A stretch of 64,000 nucleotides of DNA from Asanoa siamensis (lineage in GTDB: Bacteria; Actinomycetota; Actinomycetes; Mycobacteriales; Micromonosporaceae): contig NZ_BONE01000019.1 of the NCBI RefSeq assembly GCF_016862555.1, positions 1 to 64,000 of the forward strand, written 5' to 3'. The notes under the pieces are model-generated. The model saw only the letters and a program-made list of their open reading frames with translations. It ran no database searches and was not told the DNA's origin. Position 1 is the stretch's first letter. Every line of letters starts with the position of its first letter. Position numbers and translations under genes: made by a program. Shown here piece after piece: positions 10,926 through 19,558 of this stretch.

Positions 10926-11678
10926 CTAGCGGACCCCGACCACCGCCGCGTCGGTGCCGCCGCGCCAGGCCAGGCCGACCTCGGTGAAGCCGGCGTCGCG
11001 CAGGGCCGACTCGTGCCACTCGGCCGGTGGGGTCCAGTCGTTGTGCGTGGTGCTGTCGAAGATCTTGGTGCGTTCGACGTAGCGCGGTGCCAGCGTCTCG
11101 TCCCGTTCGACCAGCTCCCACCAGGCGGGCCAGGAGAGGGCGGCGCCGGCGGCGTAGCGGGCGTTGCGCCGCTCCCGGGCGCGGTCCCGCAGGGTCTTGC
11201 TCAGTCCCGGCAGGCCCTCGTCGGGCATGTGGTCGGCGTTGACCAGCACCCCGCCGGGCCGCAGCAGGCCGGCCACCTCGCCGTAGAGGGCGGCCAGCCG
11301 GTCGGCGTCGAGCCAGTGCAGGGCCGTGGCGGAGAGCACCGCGTCGTAGCCGTCGTGCGGCAGGTCGGCCGTCCAGGACGGCGCGCGCAGGTCGGTCGTG
11401 ACGATCGCGGTGCGGTCGTCGAGGCTGGCCCGGGCGATGGTGAGCAGCACCGGGTCGACGTCGACCAGCGTGGTGGTGCCGCGCGGGAACCGGCGCAGCG
11501 CGCGCAGCGAGATCGAGCCCGTGCCGCCGGCCAGGTCGAGCACCCGCGGCGCCGGCCCGGCGACGGCCTCGACGATGTCCAGCATGGCGGTGAACCGCTC
11601 CTCACGGTCGGGGAGGAACGCCTCCTGCTGGCGGTCCCAGCTCTCCTGCCAGGCGCGGGCGTCCAGGTAAGGACTCAT
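10926..11678 (-). CDS. Class I SAM-dependent methyltransferase
   Basis: 250 aa Rossmann-fold methyltransferase. Motif I is RVLDLAGGTGSISLRALRRF (residues about 50-70). It is followed by acidic TTLVDVDP, then DAVLSATALHWLDADR and LLRPGGVLVNADHMP, which are the usual post-I and II regions for small-molecule methyltransferases of the UbiE/Methyltransf_25 type. The substrate is unknown. The start ATG 11676-11678 has no ribosome site, but TAGTGT sits seven bases upstream, which fits a leaderless transcript. The gene is divergent from the MoxR gene, and its stop lies 4 bp beyond the end of the convergent TrmH gene. Confidence 0.82.
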   Translation of the reverse strand: MSPYLDARAWQESWDRQQEAFLPDREERFTAMLDIVEAVAGPAPRVLDLAGGTGSISLRALRRFPRGTTTLVDVDPVLLTIARASLDDRTAIVTTDLRAPSWTADLPHDGYDAVLSATALHWLDADRLAALYGEVAGLLRPGGVLVNADHMPDEGLPGLSKTLRDRARERRNARYAAGAALSWPAWWELVERDETLAPRYVERTKIFDSTTHNDWTPPAEWHESALRDAGFTEVGLAWRGGTDAAVVGVR

Positions 11679-11773
11679 GCTCGCCACACTAGTTACATCG
11701 CGCACATCGTGTCCACCCGGTGTTCGCTCGCGGCGAAACGCGGGTGGCACGAAGGCGAGCTAGCGTCGGTCGG
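11679..11773. promoter_or_regulatory. Divergent leaderless promoters
   Basis: Two outward-facing -10 elements each end seven bases before a start codon. TAGTGT-N7-ATG reads on the minus strand into the methyltransferase gene (11678), and TAGCGT-N7-GTG (TAGCGT at 11761-11766) reads on the plus strand into the MoxR gene (11774). Neither start has a ribosome site. The spacing matches actinobacterial leaderless transcripts, in which transcription starts on the first base of the start codon. Confidence 0.5.
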
Positions 11774-13171
11774 GTGACAGAAAACCTGCCTCGTACGGTC
11801 GGGGAGCTGCGGGCCGCCGGCTACACCTATCGGACGGTCAAGGAGGAGCTCCGGGACAACCTGCTGGAGCGGATGCGTACCGGTAAGCCCCGTTTCCCGG
11901 GCATCGTCGGCTACGACCAGACGGTGCTGCCCGAGGTCGAGCGGGCCATCCTGGCCGGTCACGACATGGTGCTGCTCGGCGAGCGCGGCCAGGGCAAGAC
12001 CCGGCTCATCCGGTCGCTGGTCGACCTGCTCGACGAGTGGACCCCGGTGATCCCCGGCTCCGAGCTCAACGAGCACCCGCTGCACCCGCTGACCCCGTCG
12101 TCGCGCCGGGCCGCGCAGGAGAGCGGCGACGACGCGCCGGTCGCCTGGCTGCACCGGTCGATGCGGTACGGCGAGAAGCTGGCCACCCCGGACACCAGCG
12201 TCGGCGACCTCGTCGGTGACGTCGACCCGATCCGGGTCGCCCAGGGCCGTACCCTCGGCGACCCTGAGACCATCCACTTCGGACTCGTGCCGCGCACCAA
12301 CCGTGGCGTCTTCGCCGTCAACGAGCTGCCCGACCTCGCCGAGCGGATCCAGGTCAGCCTGCTCAACGTGCTCGAGGAGCGGGACATCCAGATCCGCGGC
12401 TACCAGCTCCGGCTGCCGCTGGACGTGCTGCTCGTGGCCAGCGCCAACCCCGAGGACTACACCAACCGCGGGCGCATCATCACCCCGCTGAAGGACCGGT
12501 TCGGCGCCGAGATCCGGACGCACTATCCGCTGGAGCTCGACCTCGAGCTCGACCTGATCCGCCAGGAGGCCCAGCTCGTCGCGGCCGTACCCGACCATGT
12601 CCTGGAGGTCGTGGCCCGGTTCGCCCGGGCGGTCCGCGAGTCGCCGTCGGTCGACGCCCGCTCCGGCGTCTCCGCCCGGTTCCCCATCGCGGCGGCCGAG
12701 ACCGTCGCCGCGGCCGCGCTGCGGCGCTCCGGGCTCCTCGGCGAGACCGCGCAGGCCGTGGCCCGGATCGGCGACACCGAGTCGGTGACCAGCACGTTGC
12801 GGGGCAAGGTCGAGTTCGAGAGCGGTGAGGAGGGCCGGGAGATCGAGATCCTCGCCCACCTGCTCCGGACGGCGACCGCCGAGACGTTCCGCGCGCGGCT
12901 GGCCGGGCTCGACCTGTCGAGCTTCGTCAACCTGGTCGCCGAGGGCGACATCGTCGAGACCGGCGAGCTGGTGCCGGCCGAGGAGATCCTCCGTCAGGTC
13001 GGCACGCTGCCCGGGCTGGCCAAGGTGCTCGACCGGCTGGGCCTGGGCGACGCGCCCAACCGGGGCGAGGCCGCCGCCGGCGTCGAGTTCGTGCTCGAAG
13101 GCCTGCACCTGACCCGCCGGCTCTCGAAGGTCAGCGGCGAGGGGCGCACGATGTACGGCAGCCGGGGATGA
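11774..13171 (+). CDS. MoxR/ChlI-type AAA+ ATPase
   Basis: 465 aa AAA+ protein related to magnesium-chelatase subunit ChlI and MoxR. The Walker A is LLGERGQGKTRLI near residue 80. A Walker B-like FAVNELPDLAERIQ sits near residue 185, and sensor 1 is LLVASANPEDYTNRGRI near residue 225. A C-terminal lid with helical repeats follows. The GTG start 11774 is leaderless (TAGCGT-N7-GTG); no upstream alternative is better. The next gene overlaps by ATGA and encodes a VWA protein; MoxR-VWA pairs act as chaperone-like modules that insert cofactors or remodel complexes. No client gene is adjacent, so the target is unknown. Confidence 0.87.
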   Translation: MTENLPRTVGELRAAGYTYRTVKEELRDNLLERMRTGKPRFPGIVGYDQTVLPEVERAILAGHDMVLLGERGQGKTRLIRSLVDLLDEWTPVIPGSELNEHPLHPLTPSSRRAAQESGDDAPVAWLHRSMRYGEKLATPDTSVGDLVGDVDPIRVAQGRTLGDPETIHFGLVPRTNRGVFAVNELPDLAERIQVSLLNVLEERDIQIRGYQLRLPLDVLLVASANPEDYTNRGRIITPLKDRFGAEIRTHYPLELDLELDLIRQEAQLVAAVPDHVLEVVARFARAVRESPSVDARSGVSARFPIAAAETVAAAALRRSGLLGETAQAVARIGDTESVTSTLRGKVEFESGEEGREIEILAHLLRTATAETFRARLAGLDLSSFVNLVAEGDIVETGELVPAEEILRQVGTLPGLAKVLDRLGLGDAPNRGEAAAGVEFVLEGLHLTRRLSKVSGEGRTMYGSRG

Positions 13172-15120
13172 AGCGCAACCGCTACGGCGCCTGGTCGGGC
13201 GGGCCGGACCCGCTCGCACCGCCGTACGACGTGCGCGCCGCCGTCGACGAGGTCGGCGCCGAGGTGCTGGAGGGCGGCTCGCTGCGGGACGCCCTGCGCA
13301 ACCTGCTCCGCCGCGGCCTCGCCAACCGTGGCGGCCTCGACGACCTGCAGGCCCGGGCCCGCCGCATGCGCCGGGACGCGATGCGCCGCGGGCAGCTCGA
13401 CGGCGCGGTGACGCGGGCGCAGCAGCTGCTCGACCAGGCGCTCGCGGCCGAGCGCGAATCGTTGGCGGGCCGGGACGACGACGCCGCGCTGTTCAACTCG
13501 GCTGTTCTGGACAATCTGCCCCGCTCGACCGCGCGGGCGGTCGAGGAGCTGCGCGACTACGAGTGGACGAGCGAGGAGGGTCGGCAGCGCTACCAGCAGA
13601 TCCTCGACGGTCTCCGCGACGAGGTGGTCGAGCAGCGGTTCCGCGGCATGCAGGAGAGCCTGCGGGACCCGGCCGCCCAGCAGGCCGCGGCCGAGATGAT
13701 GCGCGACCTCAACGCGCTGCTGGCCCGGCACGCCCGCGGCGAGGACACCACCGACCAGTTCGCCGAGTTCATGCGCCGGCACGGCGACTACTTCCCCGAA
13801 CAGCCCGCCGACGTCGACGAGCTGGTCGACGCGCTGGCCCGGCGGGCGGCGGCGGGGGAGCGGCTGATGCGCTCGCTCTCCCCGCAGCAGCGCGACGAGC
13901 TGGCCTCCCTGATGCAGCAGGCGCTCGGCAACGGCGACCTGGCCCGGGAGATGGCGGCGCTCACCGACAACCTGCGCGCGTTGCGGCCCGACCTGGGCTG
14001 GGACCGCCGGGAGCGGATGCGCGGCGAGGAACCGCTCGGGTACGGCGACGCGACCGGTGCGCTGGAGGAGATCGGGGAGCTCGACGACCTGATCGACCAG
14101 CTCGGCCAGGACCATCCCGGTGCGACGCTGGACGACGTCGACGTGGAGGCGGTCGAGCGGGCGCTCGGCCGGTCCGCCGCCGACGACGTGCGGCGGCTCC
14201 AGGAGCTGGAGCGGGAGATGCGCCGGCAGGGCTGGGTGAACCGCTCCTCCGACGGGCTGACCCTGTCGCCGAAGGCGCTGCGCCGGCTCGGCGGCACCGC
14301 GCTGCGCCAGGTGTTCGCCGACCTCACCGGCGGGCCGCGCGGGCAGCACGACCTGCGCGACGCGGGCGCGGCGGGCGAGGTGACCGGCGCGTCCCGACCC
14401 TGGGAGTACGGCGACGAGCAGCCCCTGGACGTGGTCCGCACGCTGACGCGGGCGGTGGCCCGGGGCGGCGCGGGCGTGCCGGTGCGGCTCGAGGTCGAGG
14501 ACTTCGAGGTGGTCGAGACGGAGCGGCGGGCCACCGCGGCCGTGGCGCTCTGCGTCGACCTCTCGTACTCGATGGTGGCCGAGGGGCGGTGGGGTCCGAT
14601 GAAGCAGACCGCGCTGGCCCTCTCGCACCTGGTGGCGACCCGGTTCCCGCAGGACGCGCTGCAGATCATCGGGTTCGGCCGGTCGGCGGCGACGCTGTCC
14701 CAGGCCGAGCTGGCCGCGATCGAGCCCGACTACGAGCAGGGCACCAACCTGCACGACGCGCTCCGCAGGGCCGGCCGGCACCTGCGCAAGCATCCCGAGG
14801 CCGAGCCGGTCGTGCTGGTGGTGACCGACGGCGAGCCGACGGCGCACGTCGACGAGGACGGCTATCCCGTCTTCATGTGGCCGCCGACCCGGGAGACGAT
14901 CACCGCGACCGTGCAGGAGGTCGACAAGCTGACCCGGTTCGGCGCCACGCTGAACCTGTTCATGCTCGGCGAGGACGCCGGGCTGCGGCGGTTCGTCGAC
15001 GCGGTGGCGCGGCGCAGCGGCGGCCGGGTGTTCACGCCGTCGTCCGGCGATCTCGGCGCGTACGTGGTCTCCGACTACATCCGCGCCCGGCGCGGGCGGC
15101 GGGGGAGCCGGGCGGCCTGA
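13168..15120 (+). CDS. VWA-domain partner of the MoxR ATPase
   Basis: 650 aa. The N-terminal 430 residues are a charged, helix-rich region without a recognised domain (long Arg/Glu/Ala stretches, likely helical bundle). The C-terminal 200 residues are a von Willebrand A domain with a complete metal-ion adhesion site: DLSYSM (DxSxS), the threonine in GTNLHDAL, and the aspartate in VTDGEPT. The start overlaps the MoxR stop by four bases, so the two are translated together. It probably binds a client through the metal site while the ATPase supplies force. No signal peptide is visible, so it is cytoplasmic. Confidence 0.87.
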   Translation: MKRNRYGAWSGGPDPLAPPYDVRAAVDEVGAEVLEGGSLRDALRNLLRRGLANRGGLDDLQARARRMRRDAMRRGQLDGAVTRAQQLLDQALAAERESLAGRDDDAALFNSAVLDNLPRSTARAVEELRDYEWTSEEGRQRYQQILDGLRDEVVEQRFRGMQESLRDPAAQQAAAEMMRDLNALLARHARGEDTTDQFAEFMRRHGDYFPEQPADVDELVDALARRAAAGERLMRSLSPQQRDELASLMQQALGNGDLAREMAALTDNLRALRPDLGWDRRERMRGEEPLGYGDATGALEEIGELDDLIDQLGQDHPGATLDDVDVEAVERALGRSAADDVRRLQELEREMRRQGWVNRSSDGLTLSPKALRRLGGTALRQVFADLTGGPRGQHDLRDAGAAGEVTGASRPWEYGDEQPLDVVRTLTRAVARGGAGVPVRLEVEDFEVVETERRATAAVALCVDLSYSMVAEGRWGPMKQTALALSHLVATRFPQDALQIIGFGRSAATLSQAELAAIEPDYEQGTNLHDALRRAGRHLRKHPEAEPVVLVVTDGEPTAHVDEDGYPVFMWPPTRETITATVQEVDKLTRFGATLNLFMLGEDAGLRRFVDAVARRSGGRVFTPSSGDLGAYVVSDYIRARRGRRGSRAA

Positions 15121-15124
15121 CCCG

Positions 15125-15679
15125 TCAGCCGCCGGCCGTCGTCGGTGCCGGTGAGGCCGGTGACGACGCGGGCGGTGGCGGCGGGGCGGGGTTGTCGCCG
15201 GCGAAGACGCCGGTCGCGAAGAGGATGCCGAGCAGGATCCCGATGACGCCGATCGCGAGCGCGCCGATCATCAAGGGGTCACGGCCAGCGGGCGGGGCGT
15301 TGCGACTCCCGGCGTTGCGGGCGGAGCGGGTCTGTCCACCGCCGTACACCGGGCCGCCCTGAATCGGGGCCTGATAGCCCTGGCCTGGACTCTGGTAGCC
15401 CTGACCGGGGCTCTGGTAGCCCTGGCCGCCGTAGCTCGGGCCACCGCTGGTCGGGCCGCCACCGCCGTAGGTCGGTCCGCCGCTGGTGGGGCCGCCGCCG
15501 TAGACGGCGCCTCCGCTGGTCGGCTCGGGGTAGCTCGGTCCGCCGCTGGTCGGGCCGCCGCCGTAGACGGCGCCTCCGCTGGTCGGTTCCGGGTAGCCCG
15601 GACCGCCACTCGTGGGGCTGGGACCCCCGCCGCCGTACACGCGGCCACCCGGTCGCTCCTGCGGTTGCATGCGAGGCAT
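15125..15679 (-). CDS. Low-complexity Pro/Gly/Tyr repeat protein with C-terminal membrane helix
   Basis: 184 aa, no recognised family. Residues 1-115 are repetitive: alternating PTSGG, YGGG and YPEPTSGG blocks, then three GYQSPGQ/GYQAPIQ units. A basic patch is followed by one strong membrane helix (LMIGALAIGVIGILLGILF, about residues 137-160) and a Pro/Ala/Ser tail. The layout suggests a tail-anchored protein with a disordered domain of about 120 residues. It begins 6 bp after the GlxA-type regulator gene on the same strand, so the two are probably co-transcribed. ATG 15679 was used; ATG 15670 is equally possible. Confidence 0.65.
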   Translation of the reverse strand: MPRMQPQERPGGRVYGGGGPSPTSGGPGYPEPTSGGAVYGGGPTSGGPSYPEPTSGGAVYGGGPTSGGPTYGGGGPTSGGPSYGGQGYQSPGQGYQSPGQGYQAPIQGGPVYGGGQTRSARNAGSRNAPPAGRDPLMIGALAIGVIGILLGILFATGVFAGDNPAPPPPPASSPASPAPTTAGG

Positions 15680-15685
15680 AGTCGC

Positions 15686-16672
15686 CTATCGCGGCACCCG
15701 ATCGCCAGTGGGGGGTCGGAACGTGCGACGGTACGTGGTCGGGGACACACCGATCGCGGCGTGCAACTGCTGCCGCAGCGCCGCCGCCGTGCCGAAGCCC
15801 GCGTGCCGCGCGACCTGGTCGACGCCCAGCTCGGTGGTCTCCAGCAGCCGCCGGGCGTGGTCGGTGCGCTGCCCGAGCAGCCAGCGGGCCGGGCTCACCC
15901 CGGTCTCCTCGCGGAACCGCCGGGTGAAGGTGCGCACGCTCATGTTGGCGTGGGTGGCCATCGCGGCCAGCGTCAGCGGTTCGCCGAGCCGCTCCAGGGT
16001 CCAGGTCCGGGTCGCCGCCGTGGAGGCCGCGCCGTCGCCGGGCGGCAGGTGCCGCTCGATGAACTGGGCCTGGCCGCCGTCGCGCCAGGGTGGCACGACG
16101 CAGCGCCGGGCGGCGGTGTTGGCCACCGCGGCGCCGTGGTCGCGGCGGATCACGTGCAGGCAGAGGTCGATGCCCGCGGCGACCCCGGCCGAGGTGAGGA
16201 CGTCGCCGTCGTCGACGAAGAGCACGTCGGGGTCCAGGTCGACGGCGGGGTGGAAACGGCGGAACCGGTCCGCGTACGCCCAGTGGGTCGTCGCCCGGCG
16301 GCCGTCGAGGATGCCGGCGGCGGCCAGCACGAACGAGCCGGTGCAGATGGACATGATCCGGGCGCCCCGGGCATGGGCGCTCCGCAGCGCCGCACCGACC
16401 GCGGGGTCGACGGTGCCGTCGGTGAGCGGCGCCCCGTCGTGGATGCCCGGCACGATCACCGTGTCGGCCGTCTCGGTCAGGCTCAGGTCGTGCGCGGGGT
16501 GCACGGCGTAGCCGGCGGTGCTGCGGACCGGCCGGCCACCCGCGGTGCACGCGTCGACCTCGTAGAAGTGCCGGTTGGCCGCGTCCCGGGCGGTGCCGAA
16601 GACCTGGGCGGGCGTGCCGAGGTCGAGCCCCACGACGTGGTCGAGGGCCAGGACGGCGATGCGATGGGCCAT
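15686..16672 (-). CDS. GlxA-type AraC-family transcriptional regulator
   Basis: 328 aa. The N-terminal DJ-1/PfpI-like domain (residues 1-180) contains the nucleophile-elbow-like SICTGSFVLAAAG, followed by GRRATTHW, typical of GlxA regulators. The C-terminal AraC domain has two helix-turn-helix units (LTLAAMATHANMSVRTFTRR; VDQVARHAGFGTAAALRQQ). The effector is unknown. ATG 16672 was chosen because AATAAT lies six bases upstream, a leaderless arrangement; ATG 16690 would add six residues. It is divergent from an MFS transporter gene 60 bp away, which is the most likely regulatory target. Confidence 0.85.
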   Translation of the reverse strand: MAHRIAVLALDHVVGLDLGTPAQVFGTARDAANRHFYEVDACTAGGRPVRSTAGYAVHPAHDLSLTETADTVIVPGIHDGAPLTDGTVDPAVGAALRSAHARGARIMSICTGSFVLAAAGILDGRRATTHWAYADRFRRFHPAVDLDPDVLFVDDGDVLTSAGVAAGIDLCLHVIRRDHGAAVANTAARRCVVPPWRDGGQAQFIERHLPPGDGAASTAATRTWTLERLGEPLTLAAMATHANMSVRTFTRRFREETGVSPARWLLGQRTDHARRLLETTELGVDQVARHAGFGTAAALRQQLHAAIGVSPTTYRRTFRPPTGDRVPR

Positions 16673-16732
16673 GGCCGAATTATTGCGCATGATGGCTGTC
16701 GGGCCACTCGCGGCGCGTACCCCCGCTGGCTC

Positions 16733-18028
16733 ATGCTCTGTTCCGTGCGCCGTCTCGTTCACCCTGCCTGGATCGTGGCCGCCGTCAGCTTCGTCGCGCT
16801 GATCGGCGCGGCCGGCTTCCGGGCGACCCCGAGTGTGCTGATCCACCCGCTGCACGCCGAGTTCGGCTGGCCGCTGGCCACGATCTCGGCCGCGGTCTCG
16901 GTCAACCTGCTGCTGTTCGGGCTCACGGCGCCGTTCGCCGCGGCCCTGATGGACCGGTTCGGGATCCGGCGGGTGGTGGCGACCGCGCTGCTGCTCGTGG
17001 CGCTCGGCAGCGGGCTGACGGTGCTGATGCGGACCAGTGCCGAGTTGATCCTGCTGTGGGGCGTGCTCGTCGGGATCGGCACGGGCTCGATGGCGCTGGC
17101 GTTCGTGGCCACGATCACCGGTCGCTGGTTCGTCAAGCGCCGGGGTCTGGTCACCGGTGTGCTCACCGCCGGTGGTGCCGCGGGTCAGCTGATCTTCCTG
17201 CCGGTGCTCGCGGTGCTGGTCGAGCGGTCGAGTTGGCGCGTCGCGTCGCTGGTGGTCGCCGGGGCCGCGCTGGCGGTCGTGCCGCTGGTCGTCTGGCTGC
17301 TCCGTGATCATCCGAGCGACCTGGGTCTGCCGGCCTACGGTGCGACCTCCGTCGAGCCGCCGCCGCCTGCCGGTGGTGCGGCGCGGCGGGCCGTCGGTGC
17401 GCTCCGCGACGCCTCCCGGACCCGGGCGTTCTGGCTGCTCGCCGGCGGCTTCGCGATCTGCGGTGCGACGACGAACGGCCTGGTCGGCACCCACTTCATC
17501 CCGGCGGCGCACGACCACGGCATGACCGAGACCACGGCGGCGTCGCTGCTCGCGCTGATCGGCCTGTTCGACATCGCCGGCACGATCGCCTCGGGCTGGC
17601 TGACCGACCGGTTCGACAGCCGGGTGCTGCTCGGCGCCTACTACGCGCTGCGCGGTGGCTCGCTGTTGCTGCTGCCGATGCTCTTCGGCGACGCCGTACG
17701 CCCGTCCATGGTGGTGTTCATCCTGTTCTACGGGCTCGACTGGGTCGCCACGGTGCCGCCGACGGTGGCGCTGTGCCGCGAGTACTTCGGCGACCGCGGC
17801 GCCGTCGTGTTCGGCTGGGTGTTCGCCTCGCACCAGATCGGCGCGGCGGTGGCGGCATCGGCGGCCGGCCTCGTCCGCGACCGACTCGGCGAGTACGACC
17901 TGGCCTGGTACGTCGCGGGCCTGCTGGCGATCGGGGCCGCGGGCCTGTCGCTGGCGCTCTTCCGGGGGCGCCGTGGGCTCGTGCTGGCGCCGGTTATGGC
18001 CGGAGCACCCGGATCCGCTCCACGGTGA
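16733..18028 (+). CDS. MFS transporter
   Basis: 431 aa with about 12 hydrophobic segments. The cytoplasmic loop between helices 2 and 3 has the MFS pattern MDRFGIRRVVAT, and the equivalent loop in the second half is LTDRFDSRVLLG. The organisation resembles monocarboxylate/oxalate-type transporters of the MFS (GTGSMALAFVATITGRWF in helix 4). The substrate and direction are unknown. ATG 16733 was used; GTG 16745 (MRRLVHPAW) would remove four residues. It is divergent from the GlxA regulator, and its 3' end overlaps a small convergent gene by 35 bp. Confidence 0.85.
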   Translation: MLCSVRRLVHPAWIVAAVSFVALIGAAGFRATPSVLIHPLHAEFGWPLATISAAVSVNLLLFGLTAPFAAALMDRFGIRRVVATALLLVALGSGLTVLMRTSAELILLWGVLVGIGTGSMALAFVATITGRWFVKRRGLVTGVLTAGGAAGQLIFLPVLAVLVERSSWRVASLVVAGAALAVVPLVVWLLRDHPSDLGLPAYGATSVEPPPPAGGAARRAVGALRDASRTRAFWLLAGGFAICGATTNGLVGTHFIPAAHDHGMTETTAASLLALIGLFDIAGTIASGWLTDRFDSRVLLGAYYALRGGSLLLLPMLFGDAVRPSMVVFILFYGLDWVATVPPTVALCREYFGDRGAVVFGWVFASHQIGAAVAASAAGLVRDRLGEYDLAWYVAGLLAIGAAGLSLALFRGRRGLVLAPVMAGAPGSAPR

Positions 18029-18218
18029 CGAGCGCCTGGAGCCGGCCGAGCGGCGTGCCGTCGCGCGCGAGTTGCTGGCCCTCCAACCACACCTCGCCCT
18101 CGTAGAAGGCCGACAGGTCGTCGCGTACGCGTTCGACGCGGAGGAACAGGGTGTGCGGCGATCCGGTGAACTTCCAGGTGCCGGGTGGGCATTCGATGAC
18201 GTTCCCAGCGTCGATCAT
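17994..18218 (-). CDS. Small hypothetical protein beside XRE/DUF397 genes
   Basis: 74 aa (MIDAGNVIECPPGTWKFTG start). It is not a family I recognise. It has a beta-rich pattern with conserved-looking Trp and Phe residues, ending VTVERIRVLRP, and no signal peptide or membrane helix. A strong ribosome site (AGGGGGGC) precedes ATG 18218, which supports a real gene. It is divergent from the XRE regulator across 177 bp, so that regulator might control it. Its 3' end overlaps the MFS gene by 35 bp. Confidence 0.55.
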   Translation of the reverse strand: MIDAGNVIECPPGTWKFTGSPHTLFLRVERVRDDLSAFYEGEVWLEGQQLARDGTPLGRLQALVTVERIRVLRP

Positions 18219-18395
18219 GATTGCGCCCCCCTGACTGCCGGTGGATTTCGCCGCTTCCGACGGGTCATGTGTTGAATGTTGGGCTTGGCCCTTCCCAAAC
18301 GCAATGTTACGGAGCAGAATTCCGCCCACGCGGGATGAAGACGCAATGATCTGCGGGTGTCCACTACGGAAATGCTGTTCGGGGAAGGAACGAAC

Positions 18396-19283
18396 ATGCC
18401 GTCCGAAGACCACGGTTCGACGGTTCCGCGTCGACAGCTCGGCCGATACCTGAGAAGGGCTCGCGAAGATGCCCAGGTCACGGTCAAAGCGGCGGCCGAT
18501 GCGCTGGAATGGTCGACACCGCGGATCTGGCGCATCGAAAACGGCGCGGTGGGGATGCGCGCTCTCGATGTCAAGGCCATGTGCGATCTCTATGGGGCCT
18601 CCGCCGAGCTTACCGAAGTGCTGATGGCCCTCGCTCGGGAGACGAAGGCGAAAGGCTGGTGGCAGTCGTACGGGGACGCGTTGCCGAGTTGGTTCGAGTT
18701 GTATGTGGGCCTCGAGTCGGCGGCCCGGCGAATTCGTGATCTCCAGACCGATGTGGTGCCCGGGCTGTTGCAGACCAAGGCGTACGCGCGGGAAGTGATC
18801 GCCCTGGACCACCCGGATCTCGGCCCCGAGGAACACGAACGGCGGCTGGCGGTCCGGATGGAGCGGCAGAACCTGTTGGTCCGCCGCGTGCCGGCGCCTC
18901 CGTCGCTGGAGGTGATCATCAGCGAGGCGGTGTTGATGCGCTCGCTGCGGGACCGCTCGGCGATGGCGGGACAGTTGCGGCACCTGGCCGACGCCAACGA
19001 GATGCCGAACGTGGCGGTCCGGTTGTTGCCGTTCTCCGCGGGGCTGCACCGCTGGGCGTCGGGGGGCGGTTTCGCGATTCTCGACTTCCCGGAACAGCGT
19101 GGTCGCGAACCGGAGCCACCGACGGTTTACAGCGACGGCCCGACGGGCGCGCTCTACCTCGACAAGACCCGAGAGGTGGATATGTACGAGTCGATCTGGC
19201 TCAGCGCTTCCGAGAGCGCTTTGGACAGTGCACAATCGACTCGCGCAATCCGGGCGCTCTCGGAGGAGTTGTACAATGAGTGA
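18396..19283 (+). CDS. XRE-family regulator with Scr1/DUF5753 C-terminal domain
   Basis: 295 aa. The N-terminal helix-turn-helix (residues about 10-70: LGRYLRRAREDAQVTVKAAA, ALEWSTPRIWRIENGAVG) is typical of the multi-copy actinomycete XRE regulators. The C-terminal DUF5753 domain carries the signature GLLQTKAYAREVI and an RMERQNLL helix. These proteins pair with a small DUF397 partner encoded just downstream, as here (8 bp overlap), and have been linked to development and antibiotic control in streptomycetes. ATG 18396 follows GGGGAAGGA; a GTG at 18357 lacks a ribosome site. Confidence 0.9.
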   Translation: MPSEDHGSTVPRRQLGRYLRRAREDAQVTVKAAADALEWSTPRIWRIENGAVGMRALDVKAMCDLYGASAELTEVLMALARETKAKGWWQSYGDALPSWFELYVGLESAARRIRDLQTDVVPGLLQTKAYAREVIALDHPDLGPEEHERRLAVRMERQNLLVRRVPAPPSLEVIISEAVLMRSLRDRSAMAGQLRHLADANEMPNVAVRLLPFSAGLHRWASGGGFAILDFPEQRGREPEPPTVYSDGPTGALYLDKTREVDMYESIWLSASESALDSAQSTRAIRALSEELYNE

Positions 19284-19476
19284 CGAAGTAGTCACCTGGA
19301 CGAAGTCGACTTACAGCGGTGCCAACGGCGGATGCGTCGAATGGGCAACGCTGGGCAGCGAGATCGGCGTCCGCGACTCGAAGGACAAGACCGGCCCCGT
19401 CCTCACCTTCAGCCCCGCGGCCTGGCAGTCCTTCGTGGACGCAACCAGCCGCGGCCACTACAAGCCCGACGCGTAA
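19276..19476 (+). CDS. DUF397 small partner protein
   Basis: 66 aa, full-length DUF397: WTKSTYSGANGGCVEWA at the N-terminus, VRDSKDKTGPVLTFSPAAW in the middle and a short basic/acidic tail. It overlaps the XRE gene by eight bases and is therefore translationally coupled. Members are thought to bind the DUF5753 domain and modulate DNA binding, an antitoxin-like or anti-repressor role; the precise mechanism is not shown by sequence. A 12-bp perfect hairpin follows 29 bp downstream. Confidence 0.9.
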   Translation: MSDEVVTWTKSTYSGANGGCVEWATLGSEIGVRDSKDKTGPVLTFSPAAWQSFVDATSRGHYKPDA

Positions 19477-19505
19477 CGCACGTCGGGAGAACGCACGGCA
19501 CGCAG

Positions 19506-19532
19506 GAGACCCGCGAGAAACTCGCGGGTCTC
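19506..19532 (+). terminator. Perfect 12-bp hairpin after the XRE-DUF397 operon
   Basis: GAGACCCGCGAG and CTCGCGGGTCTC are perfect complements separated by AAA. There is no T-run, as is common for terminators in GC-rich actinomycetes. It lies between the plus-strand DUF397 gene and the convergent MazG gene, so it could terminate both. Confidence 0.65.
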
Positions 19533-19558
19533 GGCGTCCGTCGGCTGTTCTCGGGCCG

